Assembly (NCBI GenBank): GCA_003139735.1
Contig: PLGA01000254.1
Location: 1 to 8,522 of the forward strand
Direction of reading: 5' to 3'
Length of the DNA: 8,522 nucleotides
Origin: Bryobacterales bacterium
Lineage (GTDB): Bacteria > Acidobacteriota > Terriglobia > Bryobacterales > Bryobacteraceae
The notes under the pieces were generated by a model. That model was not told the DNA's origin. It did no database searches and was given only the letters and a program-made list of their open reading frames with translations. Shown one piece after another: positions 5,838-8,522 of this stretch. A program made the position numbers and the translations under genes. Position 1 is the first letter of the stretch. Every line of letters starts with the position of its first letter.

Positions 5838-6815
5838 ATGATGAGGATCCCCCTCGGGGCTATCGCGGCTATTTTGGCGTTGGCGGTGTGTTCCGCGCTG
5901 AGCCAGACCCCGGCTGCCGCACCGGCCTTCGAAGTCGCGTCCGTCAAGCCGTCTCCGCCGCTCGATGTGAACGCTATCATGTCGGGCAAGATGCACGTCG
6001 GCATGAAGACCGACGCGGCCAGGGTCGATATCGGATTTATGTCGCTGGCGGACTTGATTCGCATCGCTTACCGCGTGAAGCCCTACCAAATCTCCGGCCC
6101 GGATTGGATGGGCGCCCAGAGATTCGACATTCAAGCCAAAATGCCCGACGGCGCTTCCACCGATCAGGTTCCCGAAATGCTCCAGGCGCTGCTGGCGGAC
6201 CGCTTCAAGCTGGTGTTGCATCGCGACACGACGGAACACCCCGTATACGCGCTTATCGTGGGGAAGGGCGGGTCCAAGTTGAAGGAGTCCGCGCCCGATC
6301 CGGCTGTGGACGCGGCCCCAGCCGAACCGCCCAAAGGCGCCATCACCATCGGGTCCGGGAACGACCAGGTGCAAATCACCCCCCAGGGCGGCCAAGGCGT
6401 CGCGATCTCGAGCGCCCAAAGCGGAAAGATGCGGATGACGATGAGCGCCGAAGGTACCATGCAAATGGCAATGGAGAAGATGACCATGCCGGCCCTGGCC
6501 GACGCCCTGTCGCCGTTCCTCGACCGCCCGGTGATCGATATGACCGGCCTGAAAGGCAATTACCAGGTGACGCTGGACCTCTCGATGGCGGATTTGATGA
6601 CCGTCGCGAGAACCTCCGGCTTCAGCATTCCCGGAATGCCGTCCATGCCTTCCATCCCCGTGGGTTCCGGTCGCCCGGCCGACGCGGCATCCGATCCATC
6701 GGGCTCCGCGATTTTTTCGGCCGTGCAGCAGCTAGGCCTCAAGCTCGACCCGCAAAAACAGCCGATGGAGCGCCTGATCGTCGATCACCTGGAAAAGATG
6801 CCAACCGAAAACTGA
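5838..6815 (+). CDS. Exported TIGR03435 family protein
   Basis: A 325-residue protein of the family named TIGR03435, known mainly from multi-copy sets in Solibacter-type acidobacteria, function unknown. Residues 1-22 form a signal peptide (MMRIP start, hydrophobic stretch, cleavage probably near SALSQ). Family blocks follow: FEVASVKPS (31-39), LADLIRIAYRVKPYQISGPDW (70-90), RFDIQAKMP (95-103), MLQALLADRFKLVLHRDTTEHPVYALIV (114-141), GGSKLKES (144-151), LSPFLDRPVIDMTGLKGNYQVTLD (224-247), and the C-terminal LGLKLDPQKQPMERLIVDHLEKMPTEN (299-325). The protein is therefore complete and exported. Odd features are a methionine-rich stretch (8 Met in residues 198-217) and a Pro/Met/Ser linker at 264-276. 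ATG 5838 is immediately followed by another ATG; either could be the start. It has its own upstream gap and is likely an independent unit. Confidence 0.92.
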   Translation: MMRIPLGAIAAILALAVCSALSQTPAAAPAFEVASVKPSPPLDVNAIMSGKMHVGMKTDAARVDIGFMSLADLIRIAYRVKPYQISGPDWMGAQRFDIQAKMPDGASTDQVPEMLQALLADRFKLVLHRDTTEHPVYALIVGKGGSKLKESAPDPAVDAAPAEPPKGAITIGSGNDQVQITPQGGQGVAISSAQSGKMRMTMSAEGTMQMAMEKMTMPALADALSPFLDRPVIDMTGLKGNYQVTLDLSMADLMTVARTSGFSIPGMPSMPSIPVGSGRPADAASDPSGSAIFSAVQQLGLKLDPQKQPMERLIVDHLEKMPTEN

Positions 6816-6887
6816 TATGGAGCGACCTGTCAAGCCCTTTTGGGGGGCCGAGGTTTTGGTTTTGCGTTCCCGCTGACGGTTTCGCCG

Positions 6888-6929
6888 GGGGAGAGAGCGC
6901 CCCTCGACCACGGCAGGACGCCTCTCCCC
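6888..6929 (+). repeat. Inverted repeat / hairpin between the TIGR03435 and thioesterase genes
   Basis: GGGGAGAG at 6888-6895 pairs perfectly with CTCTCCCC at 6922-6929. After one unpaired A, GCG (6897-6899) pairs with CGC (6919-6921), giving an 11-bp stem with a bulge. It lies in the 139-bp gap after the TIGR03435 stop. There is no T-run after it, so it is not a standard terminator. It may end transcription weakly or form structure upstream of the thioesterase promoter. Confidence 0.45.
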
Positions 6930-6943
6930 GCTCCAATCCCCCA

Positions 6944-6949
6944 TACTAA
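6944..6949 (+). promoter_or_regulatory. Weak -10-like box before the thioesterase gene
   Basis: TACTAA lies 5 nt before the ATG at 6955, four of six matches to TATAAT. There is no Shine-Dalgarno sequence except a short AGGG at 6950-6953 that is too close to the start. A near-leaderless message is therefore possible. No -35 box is evident. Confidence 0.2.
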
Positions 6950-6954
6950 AGGGC

Positions 6955-7371
6955 ATGAACACGGAACCACCGCCCTTCGAACTTGCCATTCCTGTGGAAC
7001 CAGCCGATATCGACGAACTGGGCCACGTCAACAACGTCGCGTATCTGCGCTGGGTGCAGGACGTTGCCGTCGCCCATTGGAGGGCCGTCGCAGCCGTCGA
7101 AGACCAATCTAACCTACGGTGGGTGGTGGTGCGCCACGAGATCGATTACAAGCATCCGGCCTATCTGGGCGACGGGATCGTCGCCAGAACGTGGGTCGGG
7201 ACCGCTAGCCGGATCCGCTTCGAGCGGCATACGGAACTGCTGCGAGCCGGCGATCGCCGCCTCCTGGCGACGGCTCGCACTCTGTGGTGCCCCATCGACG
7301 CCGTCACCGGCAGGCCCGCCAGCGTCGGTCCCGACGTGCGCGCCCGCTTCTCCGTGGCGGAGGAGTTTTAG
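6955..7371 (+). CDS. Acyl-CoA thioesterase, hotdog fold (4HBT family)
   Basis: A 138-residue cytoplasmic protein of the 4-hydroxybenzoyl-CoA/YbgC-type thioesterase family. The active-site segment reads D18-I-D20-E-L-G-H24-V-N-N27-V-A-Y-L-R-W, matching the family's D-x-D-x-x-G-H-(V/M)-N-N pattern, with the acidic residue as catalytic candidate. RHEIDYKHPAYLGDGI (60-75) is the strand and loop that normally leads into the central hotdog helix and sheet. IRFERHTEL (87-95) and ATARTLWCPIDAVTGRPA (105-122) complete the fold. Such enzymes hydrolyse acyl-CoA thioesters; chain length cannot be read from sequence. The length is typical (about 130-150). The hairpin upstream and the 214-bp gap downstream suggest a single-gene unit. 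Confidence 0.9.
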   Translation: MNTEPPPFELAIPVEPADIDELGHVNNVAYLRWVQDVAVAHWRAVAAVEDQSNLRWVVVRHEIDYKHPAYLGDGIVARTWVGTASRIRFERHTELLRAGDRRLLATARTLWCPIDAVTGRPASVGPDVRARFSVAEEF

Positions 7372-7585
7372 GAACGCGGGTCATGTCGAGACGTGTGGCG
7401 TTGGTCGATGGCCGATTCCACCAGATCTCCCGCCAGGAGTCCGGTGCGGGCTTCGCCGGCGCCATTCCGCCGTTTTCAGCCAACTGAGGCTAGTGTTGCG
7501 GCCCGCCCGGCCCGGCGCCGGGCGTCTTGCTGTTCACCCGGTCCGATTGCCCCGCGCTACAATTGCTTTCTTCGAGGAGGCTGCC
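7372..7585. other. Intergenic region between thioesterase and ThuA genes
   Basis: A 214-bp gap with no supported gene. It contains a perfect 14-nt palindrome, GCCCGGCGCCGGGC at 7510-7523, the TACAAT box at 7558-7563 and the GAGGAGG ribosome binding site at 7574-7580. A 34-codon ATG frame at 7383-7487 lacks a ribosome binding site and recognisable features, so it is not called. Confidence 0.5.
7558..7563 (+). promoter_or_regulatory. Candidate -10 box (TACAAT) for the ThuA-like gene
   Basis: TACAAT, five of six matches to TATAAT, lies 22 nt before the ATG at 7586. Transcription would begin near 7570, just before the strong GAGGAGG ribosome binding site. TTCACC at 7533-7538 is the best -35 candidate, with a rather long 19-nt spacer. 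Of the promoter guesses in this window this has the most sensible geometry. Confidence 0.4.
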
Positions 7586-8413
7586 ATGAAATCGTCCCCC
7601 ACCGTGGCCCTCGCCTGGGCTGTTGTTGGGCTGGCGCTGGGACAGACCGGACCGCAAGCTCCGCAACCGGCCAAACTTCAAGTTCTAATCGTCACCGGCC
7701 AGAGCACCGGCGGTCATGACTGGCGCGCCACCACGCCCGTGCTCCGTAAGATCCTGGAAGACTCCGGCCGCTTCGAAGTGCGCGTCACGGAGGAGTTTCG
7801 CGGCGCCGGGGCGGACACGCTCGCACCCTACGATGTGGTGGTAGTGAACTACTACGACAACAGGCGTGCGAACCTGCGGTGGGGCGATTCAGCCGACAAT
7901 GCTCTTCTGAACTTCGTTCGCGGCGGGAAGGGGCTGGTGGTGTACCACTTTTCACTGGCGGCCTTTGACGGCTGGACGGAGTACGAGAAGATCTGCGGCG
8001 CAAACTGGCGCACCAACAACGGTCACCATTCCGCGCGCCATGACTTTACCGTCACCGTTGGGGATCCTGACCACCCCATCACGCGCGGCCTCAAGACCAC
8101 CTTCGCGGAGGCCAACGACGAGTTGTACGCGAATCTGAGATGGCAGCCGGCAGGAGCCTTCCACGTGCTGGCCACAGCCTGGGACGATCACGCCCGCTAC
8201 CCACAGGGCGAGAGGCAGCCGCTGGCGGGACCGGGCGCCGCCGAGCCCATTCTCTGGACGGTGAATTACGGTCAGGGGCGCGCGTTCGTCACCGCCCTGG
8301 GCCACGACGCCGAAGCCATGAAAAACGTGGGATTCGCCGTCACCCTGGCGAGAGGCACGGAATGGGCCGCCTCCGGGAAGGTGACCATCCCGGCACCGCC
8401 GGAGTTAAAGTAA
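7586..8413 (+). CDS. Exported ThuA-like domain protein
   Basis: A 275-residue protein of the ThuA family (PF06283, glutamine-amidotransferase-like fold). Residues 1-20 form a likely signal peptide (MKSSPTVALAWAVVGLALGQ), so the protein probably acts outside the cytoplasmic membrane. Family blocks are: VLIVTGQSTGGHDWRATTPVLRKIL (33-57), YDVVVVNYYDN (82-92), LLNFVRGGKGLVVYHFSLAAF (107-127, His121 in the nucleophile-elbow region), DPDHPITRGL (160-169), DELY (178-181), and EPILWTVNYGQGRAFVTALGHD (220-241). ThuA domains were named after trehalose utilisation and are frequent in carbohydrate-degrading soil bacteria, but no reaction is firmly established for this type. ATG 7586 is fixed by a strong GAGGAGG at 7574-7580; the frame's upstream extension overlaps the thioesterase gene and is spurious. 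Confidence 0.92.
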   Translation: MKSSPTVALAWAVVGLALGQTGPQAPQPAKLQVLIVTGQSTGGHDWRATTPVLRKILEDSGRFEVRVTEEFRGAGADTLAPYDVVVVNYYDNRRANLRWGDSADNALLNFVRGGKGLVVYHFSLAAFDGWTEYEKICGANWRTNNGHHSARHDFTVTVGDPDHPITRGLKTTFAEANDELYANLRWQPAGAFHVLATAWDDHARYPQGERQPLAGPGAAEPILWTVNYGQGRAFVTALGHDAEAMKNVGFAVTLARGTEWAASGKVTIPAPPELK

Positions 8414-8433
8414 CCACCTGCCCGCCCGCCGCA

Positions 8434-8454
8434 CTGCCGGCGAACTTCCGGCAG
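8434..8454 (+). terminator. Hairpin after the ThuA-like gene, possible terminator
   Basis: CTGCCGG (8434-8440) and CCGGCAG (8448-8454) form a perfect 7-bp GC-rich stem with a 7-nt loop, 20 nt after the stop codon. The T-run of an intrinsic terminator is missing, so it may instead stabilise the mRNA end. Confidence 0.4.
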
Positions 8455-8488
8455 ACCCTAGTGGTTGTGCGTCCGAAATTGCGACGTG

Positions 8489-8494
8489 TATGAT
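8489..8494 (+). promoter_or_regulatory. Possible -10 box at the right edge
   Basis: TATGAT matches five of six bases of TATAAT. TTGTGC at 8465-8470 could be a poor -35 with an 18-nt spacer. If real, it would drive a gene beyond the window. The same bases contain an ATG (8490) with an open frame of 11 codons to the edge, so a partial gene start is an alternative. Confidence 0.2.
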
Positions 8495-8522
8495 TGCGCC
8501 GGCAACCGCTCTCTTACGTTCG

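Noticed and set aside
6834..6866. GCCC-TTTT-GGGG with later T-runs as a terminator for the TIGR03435 gene
   Set aside because: The stem is at most four base pairs and the T-runs are interrupted by GG.
7510..7523. Perfect palindrome GCCCGGCGCCGGGC as an operator
   Set aside because: Short GC-only palindromes are expected by chance in such GC-rich DNA, and it does not overlap the candidate promoter; left as a note in the intergenic entry.

Overview
The window looks like chromosomal DNA of a GC-rich acidobacterium, most likely of the Solibacter/Bryobacter group. The best taxonomic clue is the TIGR03435-family secreted protein at 5838-6815, a family expanded in these soil bacteria. The DUF72, ThuA and glycolate-oxidase-type genes fit that background. 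This assignment rests on gene content only; no marker gene or RNA gene is present.

Layout. Bases 1-1669 form an accessory-looking segment. It holds a short ORF (122-286) with an AHGGW motif resembling Stv-type putative adhesin domains. An ORF of 333 codons (283-1284) overlaps it by ATGA; this protein has an LTGC...H motif like the catalytic Cys/His of CNF1/BLF1-type deamidases. On the opposite strand, 1373-1577 is a broken fragment that reads like the extreme C-terminus of a prokaryotic Argonaute PIWI domain, with one frameshift. From 1670 rightward the genes look intact and ordinary: a DUF72/YecE protein (minus strand), then on the plus strand a four-helix membrane protein of the PF04020 'phage holin' family, glcE-like and glcF-like glycolate oxidase subunits, an isoprenylcysteine-methyltransferase-like membrane protein, the TIGR03435 exported protein, a hotdog-fold acyl-CoA thioesterase and an exported ThuA-like protein.

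How the genes work together. The membrane protein, glcE, glcF and the methyltransferase gene are packed with 3-nt, overlapping and 9-nt junctions, so they are probably one transcript. GlcE and GlcF would form the FAD and Fe-S parts of a 2-hydroxyacid dehydrogenase, but the catalytic partner GlcD is not in the window. The last three genes have their own upstream gaps and candidate -10 boxes and are probably separate units.

The most notable content is the left segment: a candidate new deamidase-like protein, possibly frameshifted from a longer Stv-domain protein, next to an eroded Argonaute gene. All homology statements are from motif recognition by eye; no database search was run.
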